From Epiperipatus broadwayi (taxonomy: Eukaryota; Onychophora; Udeonychophora; Euonychophora; Peripatidae), in contig JAQFVV010000022.1 in NCBI GenBank assembly GCA_028023455.1, positions 10,003,100 to 10,067,099 on the forward strand: 64,000 nt of DNA, written 5' to 3'. Positions 50,700 to 62,032 of the stretch are shown here, in pieces. Below the pieces are notes generated by a model. That model was given only the letters and a program-made list of their open reading frames with translations, made no database searches and had not been told where the DNA came from. A program made the translations under genes and the position numbers. Each line of letters starts with the position of its first letter. Within the stretch, counting starts at the first letter, position 1.

Positions 50700-50955
50700 C
50701 ACTAAACATTATGTGTTCACCATTTTTTATACTTACACCAGCTGTTAAATACAGTAGCAAACTATTCATACAATAGTGCTGCCTAGTGCAAGCCTTAATA
50801 ATCAATGGATGAGTAGGCACTAGATAGAGATTCTATGTACAAAGTTTCATGCATTCATTGATTACTAAGACACTACTGTATAGAGAGTTTGCTATTTACT
50901 GTTTTAACAGCTTGTGCAAACATAAGGAATGATGATTATGTAATGTTTAGTAATA
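50700..50955. mobile_element. Hairpin repeat Rep-B, copy 4, both outer arms present
   Basis: The most symmetrical copy. The left outer arm CTAAACATTATGTGTTCACC and the right outer arm GATGATTATGTAATGTTTAG are inverted, followed inwards by ACCAGCTGTTAAATACAGTA against TACTGTTTTAACAGCTTGTG, and by the inner ATAGTGC arm. The arms total roughly 100 bases each. The internal block TGAGTAGGCACTAGATAG is inverted relative to copy 2. Confidence 0.8.
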
Positions 50956-50959
50956 TTAA

Positions 50960-51760
50960 TTATTCTAATAGAAGACAGAATGACACATTAATTTGTTTAT
51001 TTTTTATTTTTTGATTATCATTTTAGTTTATTGATTATTGGGTAGTTAAAAAAATAATTTTTTTCTTTCTATATTTGTTTTTGTATCTGAATGTGAACAA
51101 TTAGTTGTGTGATAATTAAAGTTTAGAGTGCTAATTAATCATGTTTTTATTCATCTCAAATTTTTAATGTCATGTTATTATAGATGAAAAACATTTATAC
51201 AGTTTTTTGAAATCTCACGAAATGAACTATTCCACAATATGCAAATTAAACACACACACATACACACATATATGATGGGATTTTAAAATGGCAGTCAACG
51301 TAAGGTAATGATTGAAGCTAAAATATATTTAAAAATTGTATTGCACTATATTCCATGTATACTAATTAGCACTAGTGATAAATAATATAAGATAACATTC
51401 TAAGGTGTTTTGCCTGTATTTGGATAATCTGCCAACCAGATCGTATCATATAGGAAAACCTGTGAAAAAATTAATCCACAAGAATTGAAAGAATGCAAAA
51501 CTATATGTATTTCTTTATGCCCCCCCCCCCCCCAAAAAAAAAAAAAGAAATAATTTTAATATAGTAATACATCTGGGAAATGTTTTATTTGATTATACAA
51601 TAAAATTAACAATCATTTGATTGTTATTAATTTAAATAAGAAGAACTACATTTTTTGTATGTTTTTAAGAAGGTAGTGAGAAATTATTTATTTTTGATTA
51701 ATTATTTTTATTAGTCATTCATTAGGCTAGAAATTACCAACTTAATGAATATTACTTTTG
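50960..51760. other. A+T-rich non-coding sequence
   Basis: No gene is recognised. Contains a (CA)n patch at 51251-51270 and a C14 tract followed by an A-run at 51520-51545. Confidence 0.5.
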
Positions 51761-51897
51761 CAGTGTAATTTTCACTACTACACTCTCACACAAGGTAGGG
51801 ATTGATTTCTCTCCATTTAGATTTCACAAGGTGTTAAACGTAGATAGAAATGAGTCCCTACCTTGTGTGAGTGTGATGTAGTGAAAATTACACTACA
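51761..51897. mobile_element. MITE-like element with ~40-bp inverted repeats
   Basis: CAGTGTAATTTTCACTACTA..CTCACACAAGGTAGGGA on the left and TCCCTACCTTGTGTGAG..ATGTAGTGAAAATTACACT on the right are inverted copies with one mismatch or two. The centre is about 55 bases. Superfamily cannot be assigned and target-site duplication is unclear. Confidence 0.85.
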
Positions 51898-51899
51898 GA

Positions 51900-52860
51900 A
51901 ATATTATTTATTTCCCTTTAATGTTTTTAAGACAACCAATGGAAAACATTTTGTAAAATGTTATCAGCCATAAGTTTCACGCTTTACTATTTTAATATTG
52001 TTTTGCTTTGTAATATGTAATTTATTTTTATATTTTTATTTAACACACTTTTTGCCATAATTGAATTACTGTTTGGAATGCATTTTTATACTTTAATTTA
52101 ATACACTTTTTATACGAATTCCTTTTATTTGACACAATTATTAAACCTTTAATTACTACCTTTTTTGCTATATTGTAAATTATTTTCAAATAAGACCTAA
52201 ATTTATATTAATACTTAAACTTTTATAGAATATTGTTTTTATTGAACATGGGTAATGCCATTATTTAATTTCCATGGAATATGTTTTGTATGTGCTTTGT
52301 TTGCCAAAAAGGCTACTTAATAAATTCAATAATAAATCTGTACACGTTATTTCTTATAGATTAGTTTTTTATATATATGTTAATTAATAGATCATCCAAT
52401 ATATGCTAGAACAGTATCATATATATAAAAATTATAAACAAAAATAATAATTTGTACTTTTTAGCAAAGATCATTTAATATCATGAGGCAATTAATTTAT
52501 TAAAAAATTTATTTTTAATCATTAAGATAAGTTGCTATTTTTGTTTTTCTTAAACAAATAATATATTAAAATTGAAATTAATAAAGTCAAACGAGGGGAG
52601 AAACTGATTCACAAATTATCGAACATCATTTATAATGATGTCTTAATTTTTATTTTCTAAGTGGATTTAATTTTTATCGTTTAAGAAATTTTTTTATTAC
52701 ATATACACCTTTTAGCAATAAATGTCTTTTTTTCTTAAAACTAAATTGGCATATAAAAATAGTTTTTAAAATTTTTTTAAATCTATATTATGTATATTTT
52801 TATTAATATGTTTTATTCCCTTAAAAAAAAATGTTTAAGAAAAATGTAGATATATATATA
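51900..52860. other. A+T-rich non-coding sequence
   Basis: No gene or shared repeat is recognised. Confidence 0.5.
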
Positions 52861-52866
52861 AAGAAA

Positions 52867-53054
52867 TCTTAAACTGGATTCCAAGAGAAATGTAAAAGAC
52901 CTAAAAAGAGACTATATGTGAGATGGATGGATGAAATGAAGAAATGTGCTGGGATAATGTGGAGAAGAGAGACTAGAGATCATAGAACATGGATTGAACT
53001 TGGAGAGATCTTCATCCTGCAATGGCTGGATAATGGATGAAAACGATGATGATA
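52867..53054 (+). pseudogene. RTE-type 3' fragment with GATGAT tail
   Basis: A 5'-truncated copy of only the last ~190 bases of the element. It encodes fragments of NWIPREM, KRPKKRLYVRWMDEMKK and WIELGEIF, followed by a GATGATGATAATAA tail. A 9-bp direct repeat, ATAAAGAAA, at 52858-52866 and 53055-53063 is a plausible target-site duplication. Confidence 0.8.
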
Positions 53055-53059
53055 ATAAA

Positions 53060-55620
53060 GAAAAAGATTATTAAAAAAAAAAGCAAACTTAAATATTGAA
53101 ATCCAGTGAACAGAAGGACTTCTCTTTTATATATATAATATTTTGGTTCTCTGTCATTATTAATAATAATATAAAAACACTACAACATAGATTAAATCTG
53201 TTAAATAAAATTAAGTAGATAAAGCATACTTTCGATGCATGTGAAATCATAGATATCTATGTATGTTTTATGGATGTTTTAAGAGTGAGTGAATAAATTC
53301 TACCACTGCTTTACTGTGCTATTACAAAAAAAATAATTCCTGGCTCATAGTAAAATATTTCTTATACTTATTGATGTATTCCAGAGGGGAATAATAATCT
53401 TATATTTGTACTAGATAATCATGCATATTCATAAATGGATTACTGAAAACTATGTTTGCTATATATAAGCATGTTATGAAAAACTTCATAAAATAGTGGT
53501 CAGGGTGTCCATTTCCAAGTCTAGTCAGATTCTTTCACCCACTGTCAACTTGATTAATCAATAGATTCTAGATAACATGGTGCTGTAATATCTCTATTAT
53601 CAGGGCTATTTTTGAGATTTTGCCATTATCAGTAAGGACTAGGATTCAAAACTAATTAATGCATTTATGAATGTAGTAGCCATTTTTTAGAGTTTTATAT
53701 TATTGAAACTAATAGCTGAACATTAATACAACTCTTTGGTTTTGAACTCAAGCTAACTTGTTTGCATAGTTATATAAATTTTATACCAGGTCAGGTGTAG
53801 AGATCTCAGTTTAATTCAAACTGTAGGCCTCTTCAACCATTTGGCTAGGAATATTAGTACCAACAACAAGATCATATGACTACCACATGTGGACTTATAT
53901 ACTGTACTTCCAAAAGCAGATCTCTTTAAACTATTCTATTATCTGACAAAGGCAAAGCCACAAATTGATCTGGAGATGAGCATGTTACAGCATTGCACCA
54001 TCTGATGTCCATTGACTATTCAAACTTATAGTAGATGACTCTAGAGTAAGGTGAGAAATTTGTTTATGGAAGCATATGGGTAAACATGTAAGAAAATCAT
54101 ATGGATATTAGTAGTTGTATTAACAAGTTTAAGATTTTGAATTCAATTCTGAATGAGATTTGTATTTTTTTTCAAGCAGCTGAGGGTTAATTTGTATGTG
54201 TGCAGTCCACCCATAGTTAATCCAACTAGCTATTCCATTAATGGCTGTTAAATGATTATCTAACTATTTTTAGTTAAAAGATGAAAGATGGCAGAAATCT
54301 GTAAACATCAACTGGTGAATATTATTCCTTTTTTTCTATCAATATTTTCTATTGGGTGATCTGAAGAGAAATCTTTCAACAAAAAAAAGTAAAACAGGAT
54401 ATAAACGGTTGATTGCAAACCATAGTCCTCTTCAACAGCCCACATAGGGACTAGTGAAGGGAAAGGCAGTACCTATCTGCCTTACTGATATATATATAAT
54501 GATTGTGTGTTAGCAGATAAAGAAAGTTAATCATCACTTTAATTAGTGTTGCAATTCTGTTAAGCTGTTGACCTTACTCACTGAAAATCGTTTTTTTTTT
54601 TTAAATTAACTTGTGCCTTTAATACTTTGATTTATAAAGCAGAAAATAAACAGTATTACAATTTTCATGAATATTTATATGGCTTTGCATGAATATCCAT
54701 AAACTATATCTCCGGATGGATAATAACTGGCTTTTTCATTCATATTTATGAAAAATTTGCATAAAGTCTTAGAAATCTTTTACATGAATCCTGGTAAATC
54801 TTAACATGATTTGTCATGCATCTTTGCATAAATGTTTATAAATGAGAGAAAAAGGAAAGCATTTTTTTTTATTTTGCTTTTGGTTAAGTTTTTTTTCCCA
54901 CATATATTATCTCTTTTTCCTGCTTTTTATATATCAAGTTTTATGTTAATATACATGCTTACATATACGGCTAAAGCTTTCAGTATATAAATATATGTCA
55001 AATATACAAGAAATGTTTTAAAGTAATATATGAATTTAATAATTGTTATTTTTATTTATAAACCGGATCTTCTAGTTAAATTAACTATAAAAGAATTATA
55101 GATTTTTTATCATAGATGTGTTTTATCTCTCTTTGCAAAATTAAACGTAAAGCTACCTGAAAAAAAAACCTAACTGCAGGGGGAAAAGTGCCTTCCCATT
55201 TCTCTTCACAAATGATTGGAAAAATATGAATGATATCAGACTGGGTGTTTGCCATTTGTGAATATTTTGGTGTTTTTTTTTTAATTTTTATTTTACTATT
55301 TTATTTTACTATTTGGTCAGTAGTCATTTACTGATCAACAAATGGAAATATCCCAAAGATATTCAAGTTCCTTTTGAATCTCAAACCCAGATTGTGGGCA
55401 TTGGTTGTAAATGTACCATCTTCTACATTAAGAGATTGCCATATTATTTAGACTAGCAGAGATATATTTTGAGAAATTGGGTCATTTTTACATATTTATT
55501 CATGGGTTTTTAATATTGAAAATAGAAACTATTCTAAATCCTTATATATATATATAATCATCAATAAAGCAAGTCATATATAGCATGATATTGCTTTTAT
55601 GAGCTTGTATTTACAAATAT
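53060..55620. other. Non-coding sequence with old repeat fragments
   Basis: Two diverged related blocks, around 53800-53850 (TTCAAACTGTAGGCCTCTTCAACC) and 54405-54450 (GATTGCAAACCATAGTCCTC, then TTCAACAGCC), suggest an old dispersed family. The fragment CATTGACTATTCAAACTTATAG near 53990 matches the 49.7 kb repeat. No gene is recognised. Confidence 0.4.
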
Positions 55621-55621
55621 G

Positions 55622-56067
55622 TAATACAGGGAGTGTAGCAATAGCTCAAACAAGTTCTTAATTGATAAGTGTGGCAAGAGAAAAATATTTAAAATCTCTA
55701 TCTAGGACATTCCCATCACGAGACCAATTGGTTTCAAACTTTTGGCTCACCTCAGTGTGGAGTTTATTTAATACGTAACATTTAAGTAGAAACGCTGAAA
55801 TTTTCAGACCTGAAAATGTCTTTCATGTCCGAAAATTTAAGAGTTTCTACTTAAATGTTACATATTAAATAAGTGCTTGGTTTTGAGTTGATATTTTAGA
55901 TATAATGTCTGAATATTCTAGCTTCTTATTGAGGTGAGCCAAAAGCTCGAAACCAATTAGTTTTGATGGTGAGAATATTCTAGATAGAGATTTTAAATAT
56001 ATTTCTCTTACTGCACTTATCAATTAAGAACTGATTTGAGCTATTGGTATGCTCCCTATATTACGCA
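55622..56067. mobile_element. Foldback element, ~445 bp
   Basis: The outer ends GTAATACAGGGAGTGTAGCA and TGGTATGCTCCCTATATTAC are inverted. Pairing continues inwards through AGTTCTTAATTGATAAGTG / CACTTATCAATTAAGAACT, TCTCTATCTAGGA / CTAGATAGAGA, AATTGGTTTCAAACTTTTGG / CCAAAAGCTCGAAACCAATT, and AACATTTAAGTAGAAAC / GTTTCTACTTAAATGTT. Arms are ~180 bases each at moderate identity, and the right arm has an extra ~70-base segment. It is non-coding and abuts the PLE pair that follows. Confidence 0.85.
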
Positions 56068-56554
56068 CACATATATATAACAATAAAAATAATAAATATA
56101 ATGGTAATTAACTATTATATACAGTCTTTCACTCCACCAAAGTACTTTTGGAACTGTTAAATTTAAAAAAAAAAAAAAAATGGTAGCAAACATCATCAAC
56201 TCAAATCCCATGTATCCCGAATTTTAATGTTAGCAGTTTGTCTACTAATTGTATTCATTTTATTTCTATTAAAATTGCCTCCTTATTTTTTCTTTTATTA
56301 TGTTTTCTCTCTTCACAGAAAATCTTAGCACTTTTAATATCAAACTTAAATTTATATTTACATGTCCTTTGAGCAATCATTAAATCATTATTATTTTTAC
56401 TTTTCACATGCTTGTATAAAAATGCATGCTCCTTTAATCTTTTTTCAATGATGCACCTGGATTCATTTATATATGATAACATACAACAACAAAAAATTTG
56501 ATATACAATATCACTTTTCTGCATGGTAGTTATGACATTTTTAGAATTATTCAC
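56066..56554 (-). pseudogene. Penelope-like element 3' end with GIY-YIG domain, minus strand
   Basis: The 99-residue open frame at 56554-56255 reads SDIVYQIFCC..LSYINESRCIIEKRLKEH..KFKFDIKSAKIFCEER, then KNKEAILIE. This is the pattern of the GIY-YIG endonuclease at the C-terminus of Penelope-like retroelements: VY (GIY), SYI[G], R in RLKEH, an N/D-rich helix, and a conserved Glu in KEA. The Gly of YIG is replaced by Asn. The reverse transcriptase part is missing. The frame stops and a non-coding 3' tail runs to about 56066. The copy pairs with an inverted one at 56588-56996. Confidence 0.8.
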
Positions 56555-56587
56555 TAATTTATTAATGTTATTTGTAACACATATAGG

Positions 56588-56996
56588 TGAATTGAGGTGC
56601 AGTATTGAAAAAGATTAAAGGAGTATGTGAAAAGTAAAAATAATTATGATTTAATGATTGCTTCAGTTTTCTTGGATCATGAAAGGACAAATTTAAGTTT
56701 GATATTGAAAGTGTCAAGATTTTTCATGAAGAGAGAAACCATCATGAAAGAAAAATTAAGGAGGAAATTTTAATAAATAGAAATAAAATACATATAATTA
56801 ATAGATAAGCTGCTAATGTTAAAATTTGGGATTCATGGGATTTGAGTTGATGATGTTTGCTTCCTTTTTTGAATTTAACGGCAGTTGAGGAAGGTTAAGG
56901 AATTAACTGAAAGTACTTATGCAGTGTGAAAGATTGTATATATAATAATGAATTACCATTATATTTATTATTTTTATTTGTATTATATATGTGTGT
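56588..56996 (+). pseudogene. Penelope-like element 3' end, plus strand, inverted partner
   Basis: It is the reverse complement of 56066-56464 at high but imperfect identity. It encodes FKFDIESVKIFHEERNHHER, then KIKEEILINRNKI, the last half of the GIY-YIG domain, with a frameshift and stops before it. The 3' tails of both copies point outwards, and the ~125-base spacer contains the front of the minus-strand domain. Confidence 0.8.
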
Positions 56997-56999
56997 AAG

Positions 57000-58055
57000 G
57001 TTAAAAAAATAATCTCTTTCATATCTTCATTACATCTCCTTCCAAAATGATCCACTAAGCAATGTTTATAAATATATATTCTATGTTGTTGGTTTTTTTA
57101 AAATCAGTGCATCACTTTTACTTAGTTACATCATATTGTAAATTACCAGTGCAGAAACTTAGGCTATCTCAGTCACTATGCATGCATTTCATGAACAGTT
57201 TCACTTATCAGATGAGTGTTGATGGATCAGTATTGATACACTGAGTACAGTGATCATTAACCTTTTCACAAGGGTTCCAAAATAGAAGACATTTTCCTGC
57301 TTTTCACAAGAGTAATATAATGAGAAAACATGAACTGTCAACATGAGGTTGAAGATTCATTTATTTGAGATCTCTAGCTCACCTGATTCATACATAATGA
57401 CAAAGACTACTCTGAGTTTTTGTGTTAGTATGTGTTTTTCATATGATGGAACAAAACATACACAAAAAAAAAACACTTGAAAATATATTCTCTTTTTTAA
57501 AAAAAACTTATTTATTAGCAAATTATTAATAAGTTATCTATTTTTTCCCTCACATGTCATATGTTTTTATCAAAGGATAACACATAAAAGCAACTAATAA
57601 ATTGTATTAAAATTTGTAATATCAAAAATTATTTATAAACATCATTCTTTAATAAAACATATATTTTCTTCCTTTAAATTTGGAAACATTTCCCAATTAA
57701 AATCAAAGCATAGTAGATAGAAGATCTACACCCTTGTGGCACCCATAATATATATATAATAATAATAAAATAGAAAATCATGTAATATTAGAATACTAAC
57801 TAAAAAAAAAAACAAATTTATACTAAAATTCTCTTGTAACCATGGTTTCATCTATTAACATATAGACCTCAAATGAAATTCAAAATAGATATAAATACAC
57901 ACATATATAAAAACAGAAATAGCCTATCATAAATCACTTCAAAAATCTCCTGCCTTCATATCAAATGATATTTTTATGAGGTTAATAATCTCAGATTTAA
58001 GAAGACATCAGAGTTTTTTTTTGATTTCTCTTTTTAATTTTTTTTTTATGTATAA
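57000..58055. other. A+T-rich non-coding sequence
   Basis: No gene is recognised; long A and T runs and a short (TA)n/(TAA)n patch near 57745-57770. Confidence 0.5.
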
Positions 58056-58059
58056 AGTA

Positions 58060-58706
58060 ACTTGCCTTGTCAAATAGTATTTTATAACTCGTATTCAGTT
58101 CATGAATGTACAAAAATTGAGTTATGATACCTATTTTTAAGTCTACTCTTATGAACTTTAACTCTTTCATTAAGACTTAATTTACTTTGACCTATATATA
58201 TTTTATGACAACTGCAAAGAATCTTATAAACTACACCAGGAATAGATTTGCTATCAATTCACTGCTTTTTGTATTATTTAATAATGAATATATATCAGGG
58301 TCTTTCTTCCAAGAAACTTTCTTACTACCCAATAAATGAGTATTCTTATAAAGTAATCTATACATTTATAACTTAAATGATAAAGAATAAACTCTTTATT
58401 CCCACTAACAATTAAATTTTTATTAATATCAAGTCTACAGAAATTTTTATTAAATATAATAATTCTAATAAATTTATGATTATAGCCCAAATCAATATAA
58501 TCAGAAGCAAATTGATTTCTTTGAATATAAACATTAGTTTCAAAGTGATTAAGTCTTTTAATCCTGTAACAAAAATTCAATAAAAAACTTTTATAAATAA
58601 AAAATTAATATCTATCAGACCTTATCATAGTTCTTAAGTTTTTATGTTTAATGAAATGACTCCAAAATAAAATATCGCCTTATCAACACTTAAATCTAAA
58701 AATATT
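58060..58706 (-). pseudogene. Penelope-like element: end of RT plus GIY-YIG, minus strand
   Basis: Reading down the minus strand: FLDLSVDKAIFYFGV near 58700-58640 (the FLDxxI motif just before the end of the PLE reverse transcriptase), then the thumb region with NFCYRIKRLNHFETNVYIQR and YNHKFIRIIIFN (58580 downward). After a linker comes SIPGVVYKILCSCHKIYIGQ and SKLSLNERVKVHKSRLKNRY near 58250-58130. The GIY tyrosine, the YIG motif and the Arg are all intact in this copy. Frameshifts separate the pieces and the end is lost in a stop after HNSIFVHS. It differs clearly in sequence from the 56 kb PLE pair, so it is a second PLE lineage. Confidence 0.85.
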
Positions 58707-58798
58707 AACAAAATCAAAAGTACTCCCCCCCCAATAGTAAAATTATTATTAGACAAAAGCATTCAATCTATTAAAAAAATTCTTCAATTTTTTTTTTC

Positions 58799-58900
58799 AT
58801 ATGTCATAGCATCGGCCGGGAGGCGAACCCACAACTGTCTGCAATCAACTACTTGCTTACAAGGTGGCTGCGATGACCTCTTGACTAACAACACTTGACA
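58799..58900 (-). mobile_element. SINE with long-variable-arm tRNA head, minus strand
   Basis: On the minus strand: TGTTGTTAGTCAAGAGGTCA, then GCAGCCACCTTGTAAGC, GGGTTCGCCTCCC (B box) and GGCCGATGCTATGACATATG with a poly-A tail. The body between the anticodon-like and T-arm-like parts is long. Its 3' tail is shared with the Gly-type copies, so they are subfamilies. It sits between the two inverted PLE copies. Confidence 0.85.
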
Positions 58901-58959
58901 ATTTTTTTTCTAAATAACAAACAAGCAATCATCAACATATCTAACAAATAATTTTAAAG

Positions 58960-59356
58960 AGATAGAAAAGTGAAAGTTGCTAGGAAGAAAGATTTTCATT
59001 TAAATTCATTATTAAATAGTTCACAGTAGTCAATTGATGATAAATATATCCCTGGTACAATTTATAAAATTCATTGCAATTGTAAAATTTATATAGTTCA
59101 AAGTAAATTCAGTGTTAATAATGAAAGAGTTAAAGTTCATAAGAATAAAGTTAAAAATAGATATTGTAACTCAACTTTGAATATTCATGAACTGAACACA
59201 GATCATAAAATATTATTTGACAATGTTATTTTTTATGAAAAAAATAAATTAAAACAAAGAGTCAAAGAAACCTTGATGATAAATCTTCTTGAACCTGAAG
59301 TCACCATTCCCATGATAACATCCTTTGACAATAAAGGCGCATGGTTTTTGAAGTAG
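58960..59356 (+). pseudogene. Penelope-like element GIY-YIG domain, plus strand
   Basis: One continuous + frame from about 59030 to the stop at 59354-59356 reads IPGTIYKIHCNCKIYIVQSK, NERVKVHKNKVKNRYCNS, LNIHELNTDHKILFDNV, KLKQRVKETLMINLLEPEVT and NKGAWFLK-stop. This is the whole GIY-YIG domain with the natural PLE C-terminus. The first Tyr, the Arg of NERVK and the Glu of VKET are present; YIG reads YIV. There is no start codon and the RT part is absent, so it is a 5'-truncated copy of the same lineage as 58060-58706, in opposite orientation. It is not a host gene. Confidence 0.85.
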
Positions 59357-59564
59357 TTTGTGGAATGACTGCTTCTGTTTTGTATATGTATGTGGGTGGA
59401 TTGTATCTATTTTGAATTTCACTTGGTAAGATCTATTTGTTAAAGGATGAAACTATGACCATGAGAGAATTTTAATACAAATTTGTTTTTTTTTAGCTAG
59501 TATTCTTATGTTATATGATTTTCTATTTTTTTAATCATTTTTAATATGACATTAAGCAGTATTT

Positions 59565-60057
59565 TTATGTTTGAAAAGAAAGATTTTTAATAAATGTATT
59601 TTGCCAGTTCTTACTTATGGATCTGAGACTTGGACACTTAATAGAAGAGCAATACAGAGACTTCAGACCACTCAAAGAAGTATGGAGAGATGCATGTTGG
59701 GAGTAACAAGAAGAGATCAAAAACGCAATGTATGGGTAAGAGTACAAACAGGTGTTACTAACCTCATTGAAAAAATTAAAAGACTGAAGTGGAGTTGGGC
59801 TGGACATATTGCTAGAAGAGATGATAATAGATGGACAATTGAAATTTTAAACTGGATTCCAAGAGATTGTAAAAGACCCAGAAAGAGACCACATGTGAGA
59901 TGGATGGATGAAATAAGAAAGTGTCAGGGGTGATGTGGAGAAGAGAAGCTACAGGGGTGATGTGGAGAAGAGAAGCTAAAGGTAGGAAAAGATGGATTGA
60001 ACTTGGAGAGACCTTCATCCTGCAGTGGATTGATAATGGTTGCTGATGATGATGATG
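59565..60057 (+). pseudogene. RTE-type non-LTR element, 5'-truncated, with TSD
   Basis: The 120-residue open frame (59571-59933) is the C-terminal region: LPVLTYGSETWTLNRRAIQR, MERCMLGVTRRDQKRN, KWSWAGHIARRDDNRWT, and RDCKRPRKRPHVRWMDEIRK. One base is missing near 59924 and shifts the frame; the continuation VMWRREA..WIELGETFILQW lies in the next frame. A 27-bp unit (59925-59951) is repeated in tandem at 59952-59978. The element ends in GATGATGATGATG and is bracketed by a perfect 11-bp target-site duplication, AAGCAGTATTT, at 59554-59564 and 60058-60068. It is the youngest-looking RTE copy. Confidence 0.92.
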
Positions 60058-60069
60058 AAGCAGTATTTA

Positions 60070-62010
60070 ATTTTAATATATTGCTGATGTTTTATTACTA
60101 TATCAGTTTGGGGGGGGGGGGGTTGTGGAGGATGCAATTAATTTATGTTTGATATTTCTGAAAAATTTAATACTATTTATTAATTATTGAGAATTTGTAT
60201 TTCATGTAAATGTAGTGGATAAGGACATATGAGATAATCAAAAGTCAGGAGGGGAAAAATAGATATTAATGATTTACTTATAAATAAGCAAATTTTCAAA
60301 AAAAAGAGGAGACTGTGTATTTTATTAATACATATATAAGAAATTATATTGCCAATTATGTGATATCCAAAATACAAAACTCAGATAATGGAAAATTAAA
60401 TAGATCATTAATGATGTGCCTGCATTGATTTATATTTCACAACATATTCATTTTAATCTAAAATAGTCCGTCGTCCCCCCCCCCCCCATAATGAGAAAAT
60501 TTGTTCAATTTTAGAAAATTATTTATATTTCTAATAGTGATTTAATTAAATTAAGATTCTTAAAATATATAAATTTTTGGTATGTAATAAATATTTTAAA
60601 TGATTTATGTTTGATATAGAAGAAGGGATGCTGTGTGTCTCTTACATTAGGGAAATATGCTTCATCTTTACATAACAAATTGTGTTAAATATGACAAAAA
60701 TTGAAGTAATATCAAACTTATAAATGTATTCTAATAAGAAATTAGGAGCAATAATTCACTTAATTACTATACTCCAGAACTATTTACTGTAATTTTGAAT
60801 AATCACGGAACATTAGATTGTAATATCACATCCAAATCCCAGACTAGTTTCTGGTTTTTGGTGTTCATTACTAAGAACTGGATTTGTATCTACCATTTTT
60901 TGCAAAATAAACGAGGGATAGCTACTGATGTCAGTATAAAAGCAAATTAGCTTGTATTGAAAGCCTTAGGGCATTTGAATCTCAAGTTATTAGTTTGGTT
61001 AATATAAAATAAATAAATATGTAGATACAAACCAATACTCAGAAACTATTCTGGATGATCTGTTTATTCATCAAGTTTACATTAGATGACTCTGGAGTTT
61101 GGTAAAAGAATAAAATAATTACGACTCCAAATGTTGGTGTTGAAAATAGAGAAAATCGAGTAATGTTTTGTTTGATATTCATTGTAGAATATATATATAT
61201 ATAGGTACAATGGCTATTAAAACATATCTTATTATAAATTCTATAACACATCATTGACATATGTAAGTAAAGATATCCAAAATCTCATGTTGTTATTCAC
61301 TTGTTTCAAGTATGTGTGTGTTGTAACAAATTAATTGGACTAATAATATGTGGATGTAAGAAATCAAATGTATTAATCTTTAACTAAGTTTAAAGTTTAT
61401 ATTAAGCTAAAAATGATCTGATAATATATAGTCTAGTAAATTATTAGTAATAATCTTTATTGTATTTATCTAAAAAGAATGTTTAGTGTGTGAATGCAAG
61501 AAAATTGTATTTGTAAATTAAAGTGAACTGAAATAGGATCATATCTACTACGATAATGCTAATTGTATAAATAGATGGTTCATTTTTTTTTTTTCTGAAT
61601 TAAATACTAAGACAAATTATACATTCTTATTCAAAAAATATGTCTTCTAATATTTATATTTTAGAAGATATCAGTAATTAAGAATTTGATAAATATTTAT
61701 TTAATATAGTAAAAAGTTAGGTAAATTATCAGTCTCCTTTGCAGGAAAAAAGCATGTTAAATTTCCTCTGCAAGCATTGAGGAATATTGATGAAGGCAAC
61801 ACCAAACTTTTCAGACTATCAAGAAGGCAATAATAATTTTAAAAAAATAAAAATAAAACACCTCATTGCAAATAAGCCAATTACAAAAAATCATGGGAGT
61901 CATTTAATTAAATTATTTTAGTTATTATTTGTAGTATTATACTGGCAATAATATATGAATTTATTTAAATATTTTTTATTATTATAAATATTTGATTTGC
62001 AAATATATAT
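60070..62010. other. Non-coding sequence upstream of the robo exon
   Basis: A+T-rich with a G13 tract at 60110-60122 and a C13 tract at 60475-60487. A diverged piece of the 49.7 kb repeat lies near 60845-61110 (AGACTAGTTTCTGG, TCATCAAGTTTACATTAGATG). No exon is seen. Confidence 0.5.
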
Positions 62011-62016
62011 ATACAT

Positions 62017-62032
62017 ATTCTTTTTTTTATAG
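62017..62032 (+). promoter_or_regulatory. robo: Splice acceptor of the robo Ig1 exon
   Basis: A pyrimidine tract TTCTTTTTTTTA runs directly into TAG at 62030-62032, immediately before the open frame becomes Robo-like. No competing AG lies between the tract and the exon. Confidence 0.85.
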
